Shown: in pieces, positions 36,928 to 45,770 of the stretch
How positions within the stretch are numbered: the stretch's first letter is position 1
Layout: each line of letters begins with the position of its first letter
Notes under the pieces: model-generated
The model's database searches: none
Told to the model about the DNA's origin: nothing
What the model saw: only the letters and a program-made list of their open reading frames with translations
Position numbers and translations under genes: made by a program
Source: UBA1757 sp963617485
Lineage (GTDB): Bacteria > Bacteroidota > Bacteroidia > Bacteroidales > UBA1402
Assembly (NCBI GenBank): GCA_963617485.1
Contig: CAVEPA010000004.1
Location: forward strand, 1-64,000
Length of the DNA: 64,000 bases
Reading direction: 5' to 3'

Positions 36928-37749
36928 TTACTTGTTGTCTTTATTGTTGTCCTTCAAAGCCTTCTGCGCATGATCGAACATACGTTTGGCCTCACGTTGG
37001 TACTTGCTCTCGGGATATTCGGTATTGAAACTGTAATACTCGTCAATCATACGGCGGTAACGCTCCGGCTGCATGGCTTCGACACTCTCTTGAGCGTAAG
37101 TGTAACGCGACTTGAGTATCATAAAGGCGAAGTCCACGCGGTATTTGGAACTGGGGAAATCGTTCAAGGCGTTGTTGGCTGTAATGATGCATGACTCGTA
37201 ATTGTTGCCCATATAATTGCCCAAATTATAATAGAGCTCGCAGTTCAACAGAGCCTTGTAGGCCAACTTTTCCATCAAAACATCCAACATTTCCTCCACC
37301 TGAGGACGATATTGGCTGTTGGGATAATATTCCAAAAACACCGAAAGTTCGTCCATTGCCTGCACCGTGCCTTCTTGCGACAATCGAGGGTCTGGAGAAT
37401 CATCGAAAGCAGACTTGCCGGACATAAAGCGGCACTCTTCGGCGAAGATGCCCTTGGGATATGTCTTGTAGTAAATCTGGTACTGGTTGGTAGCCGAATA
37501 GTAATCTTTGCTACGATAATAGGCGTTAGCCAGCATATACAGCGTCTGCTCTGCCCTTTCGGTACCCTTGTAGATAGCCTTCAGCTCTTCGAGCAATTCG
37601 ATGGTCCTGCCGTATTTACCTTGCTCGTAATACTCGTTTGCCTTCTGCCATTTAGCCTCATAGTCATCGCTCTTGAGGAGTTTGTAATACTCTCCGCAAG
37701 AGGTTAAGCTACAGACAATCAGCAAAATAATGCAAATTCTGGTTTTCAT
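36928..37749 (-). CDS. bamD: Outer membrane assembly lipoprotein BamD
   Basis: A 273-residue lipoprotein with signal peptide and lipobox LTSCGEYY. Five TPR-like helical pairs follow, including KANEYYEQGKYGRTIELLEEL and AEQTLYMLANAYYRSKDYYSA. BamD binds BamA and substrate beta-signals in outer membrane protein assembly. It starts the bamD-rpoZ-DUF4293 unit from its own promoter. Confidence 0.94.
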   Translation of the reverse strand: MKTRICIILLIVCSLTSCGEYYKLLKSDDYEAKWQKANEYYEQGKYGRTIELLEELKAIYKGTERAEQTLYMLANAYYRSKDYYSATNQYQIYYKTYPKGIFAEECRFMSGKSAFDDSPDPRLSQEGTVQAMDELSVFLEYYPNSQYRPQVEEMLDVLMEKLAYKALLNCELYYNLGNYMGNNYESCIITANNALNDFPSSKYRVDFAFMILKSRYTYAQESVEAMQPERYRRMIDEYYSFNTEYPESKYQREAKRMFDHAQKALKDNNKDNK

Positions 37750-37772
37750 TCCGACAAGTCCGAAAAAGCGTG

Positions 37773-37804
37773 CAAATATAGTCTTGTTTTACGACAAATA
37801 CAAA
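37773..37804 (-). promoter_or_regulatory. Promoter of bamD-rpoZ-DUF4293
   Basis: On the minus strand TTTG (37801-37804), 20 bases, TATATTTG (37773-37780); 23 bases before the start codon. Confidence 0.7.
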
Positions 37805-37818
37805 CCCTTGACGTGATT

Positions 37819-38247
37819 TTAGAAAGAATATACATCCTTGGTATTCAGGAGCTGGTGTTTGTTGTCGAGCAGAACACGGATGCAATCGCTCAATTTGTCG
37901 GGTGCCAGAATAATCTTGGCATGGTCGCCATCTGCAAAAGCATACATATATTCGATGCCGACACCGTTCTCGGCCAAAATGGCCAGCGCCTTGTTCAGTT
38001 CGCCCGGCGTATTAGGTGTTTGCAGACAAAGCACATCGGTAAGAGAGAGAGCGAAACCCTTTTCTTTCAGCAAGTTGCTGGCCTTTTCCGGATCGGACAC
38101 CACCATACGCATCATACCGAAATCGGAACTTTCGGCTATGGTAAAGGCTGACAGATTGATGTTGGCCTCGCCCAATATGCGGGTCAGTTCGCTGACTCGG
38201 CCCGACTTGTTTTCCAGAAACACTGACAATTGTTTGATGATATTCAT
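37819..38247 (-). CDS. Tandem ACT domain protein
   Basis: A 142-residue protein made of two ACT domains: IIKQLSVFLENKSGRVSELTRIL (first) and a second from about residue 70 (TPGELNKALAILAENGVGIEYMYAF). ACT pairs bind amino acids or similar small molecules. It follows a phenylacetate-CoA ligase gene by 17 bp, a frequent Bacteroidota pair that probably senses an aromatic amino acid or its acid. Confidence 0.9.
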   Translation of the reverse strand: MNIIKQLSVFLENKSGRVSELTRILGEANINLSAFTIAESSDFGMMRMVVSDPEKASNLLKEKGFALSLTDVLCLQTPNTPGELNKALAILAENGVGIEYMYAFADGDHAKIILAPDKLSDCIRVLLDNKHQLLNTKDVYSF

Positions 38248-38264
38248 AGCAGCAGCATTAGAAG

Positions 38265-39572
38265 TTAACGATTTTCGTAGACATTGCGCTTGTCGGTGAC
38301 ACGACGGGCTTTGCCTTCGCTACGCGGGATGGAATTGGGTTCTACCAACTTTATATCGGCCGAGATGCCAAGCACGCTCTGTATGCGCGAAGCGATACGT
38401 TTCTTGAGTTCAAGCATACGGCTCATGTTGTCGCTGAAGAACTCGGGACGCATTTCGACCTGAATCTCGAAGGTGTCGGTGTTGTTGACACGGTCTACGT
38501 AAAGATGATAGTGCGGAGCTGTTTCGGCAAACTCGAGCAGCACGCTTTCGATTTGCGTGGGGAAGACATTGACACCACGGATAATGAGCATATCGTCGCT
38601 GCGTCCCATTATCTTTTCCATACGCACATTGGTACGGCCACATTCGCAAGGCTCGTAAACCAGCCGGGTAAGGTCTTTGGTTCTATAGCGCAGTAGCGGC
38701 ATTCCTTCTTTGGTGATGGTAGTAAACACCAGTTCTCCCACCTGGCCGGGCTGCACAGGCTGCAAAGTTTCCGGGTCGATGATTTCGGGCAGGAAATGGT
38801 CTTCGTTGATATGCATACCCTTTTGACACTGGCAGTTGTAAGCGACCCCGGGACCTATCACCTCAGTAAGTCCGTAGATGTCGTAGGCCTTGATATGCAG
38901 TTTTTCTTCTATTTCGCGACGCATTTCTTCCGTCCAAGGTTCAGCCCCGAAGAAACCGACACGAAGCTTGAGCTTGTCCTGCAGATTCTTCTTGTAAATA
39001 CTCTCGGCCAGATATAGTGCGTATGAGGGTGTGCAACACAGCACCGTCGAACCGAAATCGGTCATCAGCTGTATTTGCTTTTCAGTGTTGCCGGATGACA
39101 TGGGGATGACCGAAGCACCGATGCGCTCCGCACCGTTATGGGCGCCCAAACCGCCGGTGAAAAGGCCATAACCGAACGAAATATGGAAAATATCCTTGTT
39201 GTCGCAGCCGCCGGCCGTAAAGGTTCTAGCCAGTACTTCCGACCAGGTACCCAAATCTTTGCGTGTATAACCGGCAACAACCGGCTTACCTGTGGTACCG
39301 GAAGAGGCGTGCATACGCACAATCTCCGACATAGGTGAGGCGAATAGCCCGAAAGGATATTGGTCGCGAAGGTCGGTCTTTACCGTAAAAGGCAGTTTCA
39401 CGATATCGTCCAGGCTTTGTATATCTTCGGGCATAACACCCATTTCCTGCATTTTCTTGCGATAGAAGGGCGTGTTGGCATAGACTCTTTCTACTGTCGC
39501 TCTCAATCGTTTACCTTGTAAGTCCCGCATCTCGTCGCGGCTCATACATTCGTAACTCTTGTTCCAAATCAT
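38265..39572 (-). CDS. paaK: Phenylacetate-CoA ligase family protein
   Basis: A 435-residue adenylate-forming enzyme. The ATP-binding loop reads MHASSGTTGKPVVAGYT (~residue 88), with YGLTEVIGPG and the C-terminal IMGRSDDMLIIRGVNVFPTQIE. It activates phenylacetate or related aryl acids with CoA and ATP. In Bacteroidota the gene usually accompanies indolepyruvate oxidoreductase; that is not present here. The ATG at 39572 (MIWNKSYE) is preferred over 39584. Confidence 0.92.
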   Translation of the reverse strand: MIWNKSYECMSRDEMRDLQGKRLRATVERVYANTPFYRKKMQEMGVMPEDIQSLDDIVKLPFTVKTDLRDQYPFGLFASPMSEIVRMHASSGTTGKPVVAGYTRKDLGTWSEVLARTFTAGGCDNKDIFHISFGYGLFTGGLGAHNGAERIGASVIPMSSGNTEKQIQLMTDFGSTVLCCTPSYALYLAESIYKKNLQDKLKLRVGFFGAEPWTEEMRREIEEKLHIKAYDIYGLTEVIGPGVAYNCQCQKGMHINEDHFLPEIIDPETLQPVQPGQVGELVFTTITKEGMPLLRYRTKDLTRLVYEPCECGRTNVRMEKIMGRSDDMLIIRGVNVFPTQIESVLLEFAETAPHYHLYVDRVNNTDTFEIQVEMRPEFFSDNMSRMLELKKRIASRIQSVLGISADIKLVEPNSIPRSEGKARRVTDKRNVYENR

Positions 39573-39602
39573 GGTTATCAACATCTTTCAAAAAACAGAG
39601 GG

Positions 39603-39639
39603 CAAAGATATATTCTTTCTCCTAAAACTCCTACTTTTG
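39603..39639. promoter_or_regulatory. Divergent -7 elements of paaK and uvrB
   Basis: TATCTTTG on the minus strand (39603-39610) serves paaK; TACTTTTG on the plus strand (39632-39639) serves uvrB. The -33 region of each falls on or next to the other's -7 element. Clear TTTG boxes are absent on both sides. Confidence 0.55.
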
Positions 39640-39662
39640 CAAGTTCAAATAGAGAGAAAAAC

Positions 39663-41693
39663 ATGTTCAAGCTACACTCCGCCTACCAGCCCACCGGCGA
39701 CCAGCCACAAGCCATCAAATCGCTGGTAGAAGGCCTTCAGCAAGGGCAACGCGCCCAAACGCTGCTGGGTGTTACCGGTTCGGGCAAGACCTTTACCATA
39801 GCCAATGTAGTGGAACAGATTCAGCGCCCCACCCTGGTGCTAAGCCATAACAAGACATTGGCAGCACAACTCTATAACGAATTCAAGGCCTTTTTCCCGG
39901 ACAATGCCGTAGAATACTTCGTTTCCTATTACGACTACTACCAGCCGGAAGCCTATATTCCCACTACCAACACCTACATCGAGAAAGACCTTTCCATCAA
40001 TATGGAAATTGAGAAACTGCGGCTGTCGGCCACTTCTGCCCTGCTCTCAGGCCGTAAGGACGTGCTGGTGGTATCATCCGTTTCCTGTCTGTTCGGTATG
40101 GGCAGCCCGGTTGATTTCAGCGAGAACACTATCCACATACATCGTGGACAAAAAATTAGCCGCAATGTTTTTCTACGACAGTTGGTAGACAGCCTTTATT
40201 CGCGCAACGACACCAACTTTACTCGCTCGTGTTTTCGGGTTAAGGGTGACCACGTGGACATCTATCTTTCCTATGCTGACAAGGCGCTTCGCGTGGAATT
40301 CTGGGGAGATGAAATCGATGGAATCGAGGAAATAGACCCCATTGACTGTGGCCGTCTGGGTCGTTTCGATGCCTACGACATCTACCCTGCCAACCTGTTC
40401 GTCACCAGCAAGGAAAGGACGCAACTGGCCATCCGTCAAATTCAAGACGACCTGGTAAAACAAGTGGATTTCTTCAAGAGTTGCGGCAAGTTTCTGGAAG
40501 CCAAGCGCCTGGAAGACCGCGTCAGCTACGACTTGGAAATGATACGCGAACTCGGTCATTGTTCGGGCATCGAAAACTATTCCCGCTATTTCGACGGACG
40601 CGAAGCCGGCACCCGACCCTACTGTCTGATGGATTTCTTTCCCAAAGATTTCCTGCTGGTCATCGATGAGAGCCATGTGACGGTGCCGCAGATTCACGCC
40701 ATGTGGGGCGGAGACCATGCCCGCAAGAGCAACTTGGTGGAATACGGATTCCGCCTGCCGGCCGCCATGGACAACCGCCCACTAACTTTCGATGAATTCG
40801 AGGCTTTGTGCCATCAGACCATCTACGTCAGTGCCACTCCGGCCGATTACGAGCTGCAACAGTCCGAGGGTGTCATTGTAGAACAACTCATACGTCCCAC
40901 CGGCCTGCTCGATCCGCCCATCGAGGTTCGTCCCAGCGAAAATCAGATTGACGACCTGATGGAAGAAATACGCCAGTGTAGCGAACGCGATGAGCGCGTA
41001 CTGGTAACTACCCTGACCAAACGTATGGCCGAAGAGCTCTCCACCTATCTTACCAACAACGGCGTGCGCTGCGAGTACATCCATTCCGACATCGATACGC
41101 TGGAACGGGTGGAAATAATGGAGAATCTTCGGGCCGGACTCTTCGACGTGCTGGTAGGTGTCAATCTGCTGCGCGAAGGTCTGGACCTGCCCGAAGTGTC
41201 ATTGGTAGCCATCATCGATGCCGACAAGGAAGGATTCTTGCGCAACCGGCGCTCGCTTACGCAGACCGCCGGCCGCGCCGCCCGCCACTTGAACGGCAAG
41301 GTTATCTTCTATGCCGACACCATTACCGAGAGCATGAGGCTCACCATGGACGAGACTGCCCGCCGCCGCGCCATACAAATGGCCTACAACCAAGAACACA
41401 ACATCACGCCACGAGCCGTGGGCAAACAGTCACAAAACACCCTGGCCAAAAGCGAGGGAAGCGAGCGCAGTGAAGTCACATACCAGAAAGCCGCGCAGCC
41501 CCTTAGCACACCCCGCCTGCAAGACCCTGTACTCGAACACATGGGTGCCGCCGATTTGGAAAAAGTTATCGCCAACACCAAGCGTTTAATGTATGCAGCC
41601 TCCAAGAAGATGAACTTCATGGAGGCCGCACAGTATCGCGACGAACTCTTCAAGCTCGAAGACAGACTCAAAGAACTAAAAGCGGACACCTAG
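39663..41693 (+). CDS. uvrB: Excinuclease ABC subunit UvrB
   Basis: A 676-residue UvrB. It shows Walker A GVTGSGKTFTIANV (~residue 37-50), the beta-hairpin region YYDYYQPEAYIP, DESH in LLVIDESHVTVPQ, the helicase motif REGLDLPEVSLVAI and a C-terminal UVR motif (LEKVIANTKRLMYAASKKMNFMEAAQYRDE region) that binds UvrC. It verifies DNA damage in nucleotide excision repair. The last 18 bases overlap the convergent OmpP1 gene. Confidence 0.97.
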   Translation: MFKLHSAYQPTGDQPQAIKSLVEGLQQGQRAQTLLGVTGSGKTFTIANVVEQIQRPTLVLSHNKTLAAQLYNEFKAFFPDNAVEYFVSYYDYYQPEAYIPTTNTYIEKDLSINMEIEKLRLSATSALLSGRKDVLVVSSVSCLFGMGSPVDFSENTIHIHRGQKISRNVFLRQLVDSLYSRNDTNFTRSCFRVKGDHVDIYLSYADKALRVEFWGDEIDGIEEIDPIDCGRLGRFDAYDIYPANLFVTSKERTQLAIRQIQDDLVKQVDFFKSCGKFLEAKRLEDRVSYDLEMIRELGHCSGIENYSRYFDGREAGTRPYCLMDFFPKDFLLVIDESHVTVPQIHAMWGGDHARKSNLVEYGFRLPAAMDNRPLTFDEFEALCHQTIYVSATPADYELQQSEGVIVEQLIRPTGLLDPPIEVRPSENQIDDLMEEIRQCSERDERVLVTTLTKRMAEELSTYLTNNGVRCEYIHSDIDTLERVEIMENLRAGLFDVLVGVNLLREGLDLPEVSLVAIIDADKEGFLRNRRSLTQTAGRAARHLNGKVIFYADTITESMRLTMDETARRRAIQMAYNQEHNITPRAVGKQSQNTLAKSEGSERSEVTYQKAAQPLSTPRLQDPVLEHMGAADLEKVIANTKRLMYAASKKMNFMEAAQYRDELFKLEDRLKELKADT

Positions 41694-43154
41694 ACTCATG
41701 GCGATGTTTTGTTGCTGCATGCGTGTCAGCGAAGCCGTATTGTACATCACACCATTCTCGTCAGCACGGGTATTGTTGTAGAAAGGATAGTTATAGACCT
41801 TACGCTGATGATACTGGTAGGCAAAGTCGAAATACCAGGATCCGAATTTCAGTCCAAGTCCCAAAGAGTAAACATCGCTACCCTTCGAAGTGGGGATGAA
41901 ATAATAAGGCGAAAGCGAAGGAACGTACACATTTTGGTATTCGGCAATCACTTCTTGCTTTACCGGGCTGTCCAAATGGGCATAACCACCACGCAGGCTC
42001 AAGCTGTTATTGGCACGCCATTCGATGCCAACACGGATATTGTCAGTAGCATTGGTTTTATCCTTGATATCCTGCTTAAGGTCCTCATAAAGAAATCCAT
42101 AAGCATCGTAAACGCCCATCGTGCTGTAATCGGTATGCTCGTAATCGACACTGACAATGGCTTTACTTCCCAATTGATATGCAGCGCTTAAAACCAGCAT
42201 TTGGGGAGAAGTCATCTGATAGTCGTAATACACTTGATCAAAATTATGGCTCTCGGTGGCATTGACGCTCTTGTTGTCATCATCGAGAACATCGTAACTC
42301 TTCATGGTGGCATCCTGCATCAAGTCGGTCATGTTGTAAATGGTGGGCGTGTGATAAGAAATGCCCAGGCGCAATCTGGGGAAAAGACGGAGAATTGCAC
42401 CAATCTTGAGGTTCAAACCGGTACCACTGCTACTGAAAGCATTAGTATAGTTCATAGAACCACCCAAAGCAAAATCTTCACTGTAGATGGATTTAATCGC
42501 GTATTCCATATCCTCGATACCCAAGGAAATGCCTCCATAAAACCAATAGCCGTAATTGAAAGCCAAAGCCAAGTCCACTGCATCGTGCGAACCGATCTCG
42601 ACGGTTTTCTGCGCATAATTCACCGTTTCGCCATCCTTCAGGATGGGCTCATAACTGGAATTCAACAGATAGGTCTTGTAGGCTAGATTCTGCAGATTGG
42701 CATCGTTGACAACATTGTCCAATAAGGAAACAGGAGAATCGAACTGGCGTATCATGGTGTTACGGTTGAAATTGGCCTTGGTATTGTACGTAAGGGCCAT
42801 ATTGAAATACGCCAAACTGCTTTCCTCCTGCATATCACAGGTTATCACACAGCCGTAGTTGGTGAAGGAAGTTTTGAATTTGTTGTTGTCGAGCTGGGAC
42901 GAATGCATGTCGGTATTGGCCATATTGAGCGTTGCTGTCGCTTCGCCTCTGCGGTAGATGCCCAAACCGGCAGGATTGATGGAGATGGCCGTCAAATCGG
43001 CACCGACTGCACCTAAAGCATTGGCCATAGACATGGAACGGGCGGTACCCAAGGATTCTTGCTGAAAATACTTCAGCAAATCGAAGGTTTCCTGCGCAAA
43101 GGCTGTTGTGGCAGCCATCAAAAGACAGGACAATGATATATATAATTTTTTCAT
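41676..43154 (-). CDS. OmpP1/FadL-like outer membrane transporter
   Basis: A 492-residue protein with signal peptide and a predicted 14-stranded barrel. The FadL hatch motif is visible as LTAISINPAGLGIYRRGE (~residue 55-70) and the chain ends in a strand with a C-terminal Phe (MSLGVRF), the usual assembly signal. Relatives import hydrophobic compounds such as long-chain fatty acids. It follows the Ser/His-rich protein gene by 40 bp and overlaps the uvrB 3' end. Confidence 0.88.
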   Translation of the reverse strand: MKKLYISLSCLLMAATTAFAQETFDLLKYFQQESLGTARSMSMANALGAVGADLTAISINPAGLGIYRRGEATATLNMANTDMHSSQLDNNKFKTSFTNYGCVITCDMQEESSLAYFNMALTYNTKANFNRNTMIRQFDSPVSLLDNVVNDANLQNLAYKTYLLNSSYEPILKDGETVNYAQKTVEIGSHDAVDLALAFNYGYWFYGGISLGIEDMEYAIKSIYSEDFALGGSMNYTNAFSSSGTGLNLKIGAILRLFPRLRLGISYHTPTIYNMTDLMQDATMKSYDVLDDDNKSVNATESHNFDQVYYDYQMTSPQMLVLSAAYQLGSKAIVSVDYEHTDYSTMGVYDAYGFLYEDLKQDIKDKTNATDNIRVGIEWRANNSLSLRGGYAHLDSPVKQEVIAEYQNVYVPSLSPYYFIPTSKGSDVYSLGLGLKFGSWYFDFAYQYHQRKVYNYPFYNNTRADENGVMYNTASLTRMQQQNIAMSLGVRF

Positions 43155-43194
43155 ACTCGTTGGTAGAATTAACGATTCCGGATTTACAGATTAC

Positions 43195-44421
43195 TCAACG
43201 ACGTCCGCTGGAGCCACCACTTCGTCCGCTGCTACTGCCCGAACGGCTGCTGGACGAGCTGGATGAACTTCTCGACATACCACTGCTGCTGGAGCGGCTG
43301 CTGGACGAGCTGGACCTTACAGAGCTGCCCGAACTGCGCGAACTTGACGAGCTGGACGAACTCCGTACCGACGACGAGCCTCGCGAACTTGACGAGCTGG
43401 ACGAACTCCGTACCGACGACGAGCCGGACTTGCTACTGCCGTTGCTACTTCTGCTAGTAACGCCACTGCTGCTCCTTCTGGTGGTGGTTACGCCACTATT
43501 GCCCGTAACACTGCTGCTACGCGAGCCGGCAGAAGAAGAACGCACATTGGACGATGAAGCGGCACTAGCCGTACTGACCGATGAAGAGCGACGTGGACTG
43601 GAACTTGCGTAATTGTTGTAGACAGCCGAACGTTGATTGGTGCTGGAGCGCCGTTCCTGCGTATTAGCAGTGGGCCGACGGCCTGCTACCGTTATGTTGC
43701 TGGGATTGCCCCAAACATCGTGCGGACCGCGGTGCATGGCATATTGCGGTCTGTGATAAGGTGCATGATGCGGGCCGTGATGTGCCGGATGATGCCAATA
43801 AGGATCATAACCGTAATGCCAAGCATAATCCCATGGGTCATGATATCCGTAGCCCCAATAATACCAATCGTGGTAATAGCGGTGCCAATGATAGTCGTAA
43901 GTGAAATAATGGTGGTTGTAGCACCAATAAGGACGATAGAAACGGTCGTAAGCCCAAGGGCTGACCCAAGAATAATACATATAATCGTCCCAAGAGTTGT
44001 CGTTATCGACATAATAGATGTTCAGTTCCGCACCATCCTCCAGATAGACATTCATATAGCCGTCATCGGTAATATGTGCGGTGAAATCGGAGTCGTAGAA
44101 ACGACGGATACGCTCGGAATATTGGTATTCTTCGTAATCGTCCAGACTGATAAGAATGGAGTCTTGCGGTTGACTGCTGACAGTGACCGTTGTTGTAGTT
44201 GTGTTCTTGTTGCCACGACGGTTGTATTCATCCACGTCACGGACAGTGGCCCTGGGGGACGTTGTTTCGGTGGTCACCGTGACAATCTTGGTTTTTGCGT
44301 TTTGCTTCTTGACGAACTTGGGATGATAATACGCATCATCGCTGTATGATTGGGCCTGCATAGAGGCAACAAAAGCAAAACAGACAATGATGGAACCAAA
44401 AAGTCTGATGTAATTTTTCAT
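43195..44421 (-). CDS. Exported low-complexity protein: His/Tyr/Trp-rich core, Ser/Arg tail
   Basis: A 408-residue protein not assigned to a named family. The start at 44421 begins a signal peptide ending at MQAQ. Residues ~20-130 are ordinary and acidic/Thr-rich. Residues ~140-235 are extraordinarily rich in His, Tyr and Trp (e.g. YDYHWHRYYHDWYYWGYGYH). From ~290 to the end the chain is almost only Ser, Arg and Gly (RSSSSSSSSRGSSSVR). The tail contains an exact 45-bp tandem duplication. It may be a surface or matrix protein binding metal or glycans; this is inference. Confidence 0.75.
   Translation of the reverse strand: MKNYIRLFGSIIVCFAFVASMQAQSYSDDAYYHPKFVKKQNAKTKIVTVTTETTSPRATVRDVDEYNRRGNKNTTTTTVTVSSQPQDSILISLDDYEEYQYSERIRRFYDSDFTAHITDDGYMNVYLEDGAELNIYYVDNDNSWDDYMYYSWVSPWAYDRFYRPYWCYNHHYFTYDYHWHRYYHDWYYWGYGYHDPWDYAWHYGYDPYWHHPAHHGPHHAPYHRPQYAMHRGPHDVWGNPSNITVAGRRPTANTQERRSSTNQRSAVYNNYASSSPRRSSSVSTASAASSSNVRSSSAGSRSSSVTGNSGVTTTRRSSSGVTSRSSNGSSKSGSSSVRSSSSSSSSRGSSSVRSSSSSSSSRSSGSSVRSSSSSSRSSSSGMSRSSSSSSSSRSGSSSGRSGGSSGRR
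43337..43426 (-). repeat. 45-bp tandem duplication in the Ser-rich tail
   Basis: Two copies, 43337-43381 and 43382-43426, that are the same except perhaps at the outer ends. Each encodes 15 residues of Ser/Arg. The adjoining sequence has shorter, degraded versions of the same unit, the sign of slippage growth of the tail. Confidence 0.7.
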
Positions 44422-44536
44422 AGCTGTTTCTTTTTTCATTTGTTTATTAGACGCTGAAAACACGGATAAGTTTCTTCCGTTCTCACTTTTATGACGATTT
44501 TTTTTGCATTATCCGGCAAGAGACACTTGAATTTGG

Positions 44537-44544
44537 TAGTTTTG
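44537..44544 (+). promoter_or_regulatory. -7 element of the YggS-family gene
   Basis: TAGTTTTG, 24 bases before the start. No TTTG at the expected distance is seen. Confidence 0.5.
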
Positions 44545-44568
44545 CAGGTCTTATTTGCGAACAAAGAT

Positions 44569-45237
44569 ATGAATATTTCTGAAAGAATTCAAAACATACA
44601 AAACGGATTGCCTGCCAATGTCCGTTTGTTGGCAGTATCGAAGTTCCAGCCCATAGAAAAGATACAGGAAGCCTACCATGCCGGTCAACGCGATTTCGGC
44701 GAAAGCCGGGCTCAGGAGCTGAAGGAAAAGCACGCCGCCTTGCCTCAAGATATACGCTGGCATTTCATCGGTCATTTGCAAAGCAATAAAATCAAATACA
44801 TCGCACCTTTTGTTCATTTGATACAATCGGTAGACAGCGCAACCTTATTGTCTGAGATAGACAAGGAAGCCCGCAAGAACGGGCGCATCATCGACTGCCT
44901 GCTGCAGCTGCACGTAGCTCAAGAAAGCACCAAATTCGGATTCAGCCCACAGGAATGTATGAATTATCTGGCCGGCGGCGAATGGAAGAATCTGCACAAC
45001 ATCCGCCTGTGCGGGTTAATGGCCATGGCCAGCCTCACCGACAATCAAGAACAGATACGTAGCGAATTCAGTTTGGTCAAAGACTGCTTCGACCAAGCCA
45101 AAGCTTTGTATTTCGCGCAGGACACTGCTTTCTGCAATCTCTCGATGGGCATGTCCGACGACTACCCTACTGCGCTGGCCTGCGGCAGCACCATGATACG
45201 CATCGGCACCAGTATTTTCGGCGCAAGAAATTATTAA
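44569..45237 (+). CDS. YggS family pyridoxal phosphate-binding protein
   Basis: A 222-residue alanine-racemase-fold protein without the racemase C-domain. The PLP lysine is in LLAVSKFQP (~residue 25), with DFGESRAQELKEKH, WHFIGHLQSNKIKYI and SMGMSDDYPTAL. The family maintains PLP homeostasis. The start at 44569 is chosen because the longer in-frame extension contains the promoter. Confidence 0.94.
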   Translation: MNISERIQNIQNGLPANVRLLAVSKFQPIEKIQEAYHAGQRDFGESRAQELKEKHAALPQDIRWHFIGHLQSNKIKYIAPFVHLIQSVDSATLLSEIDKEARKNGRIIDCLLQLHVAQESTKFGFSPQECMNYLAGGEWKNLHNIRLCGLMAMASLTDNQEQIRSEFSLVKDCFDQAKALYFAQDTAFCNLSMGMSDDYPTALACGSTMIRIGTSIFGARNY

Positions 45238-45245
45238 GTCCTTAT

Positions 45246-45276
45246 TTTGTAATTCGTAGGCTTTACCTTACCTTTG
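45246..45276 (+). promoter_or_regulatory. Promoter of rpiB
   Basis: TTTG (45246-45249), 19 bases, TACCTTTG (45269-45276); 22 bases before the start. The bases around the -33 box (CTTATTTTGT) resemble those of the kduI and M23 promoters. Confidence 0.8.
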
Positions 45277-45298
45277 CTACAAATTTAACCTCCTTAGT

Positions 45299-45754
45299 AT
45301 GAACCAAGAAGACAGTCTCCCGGTGGCGGTATGCAGCGACCATGCGGGCTATGAACTGAAAGAATTTGTCTGTGACTGGCTCACGGAAAAAAACATCCCC
45401 TTTATCAATTTCGGCACTTACTCTCCCGACAGATGCGATTACGCAGATTTCGCCCATCCCTTGGCAGAATCGGTAGAATCGGGCGAGTCTCGTTGTGGCA
45501 TTGCCATCTGCGGAAGCGGTGAAGGTGTCTGCATGACCGTTAACAAACATCAGGGTATTCGCGGTGCCTTGTGCTGGACACAAGAAATCGCCCGTCTGTC
45601 GCGCCAACACAACGATGCCAATGTCATCTGTCTGCCGGCCCGCTTCATTGAAAAAGAAACTGCCATCGAACTTATCGACATCTTTTTCAACACGGGATTC
45701 GACAGCGGCCGCCATCAAGTTCGTATCGAGAAGATTCCCGTAAACAACGACTGA
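45299..45754 (+). CDS. rpiB: Ribose 5-phosphate isomerase B
   Basis: A 151-residue RpiB/LacAB-family isomerase. SDHAGYELKEFV lies at residues ~12-23, the catalytic region IAICGSGEGVCMTVNKHQGIRGALC at ~65-90 contains the active-site Cys, and HNDANVICLPARF follows. It interconverts ribose and ribulose 5-phosphate. Position next to a transketolase and the arabinose genes suits pentose flux. Confidence 0.95.
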   Translation: MNQEDSLPVAVCSDHAGYELKEFVCDWLTEKNIPFINFGTYSPDRCDYADFAHPLAESVESGESRCGIAICGSGEGVCMTVNKHQGIRGALCWTQEIARLSRQHNDANVICLPARFIEKETAIELIDIFFNTGFDSGRHQVRIEKIPVNND

Positions 45755-45770
45755 TTCTAAAAGCCGATTC

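Noticed and set aside
43337..43426. CRISPR or mobile-element repeat
   Set aside because: It is a two-copy in-frame duplication within a low-complexity coding tail.
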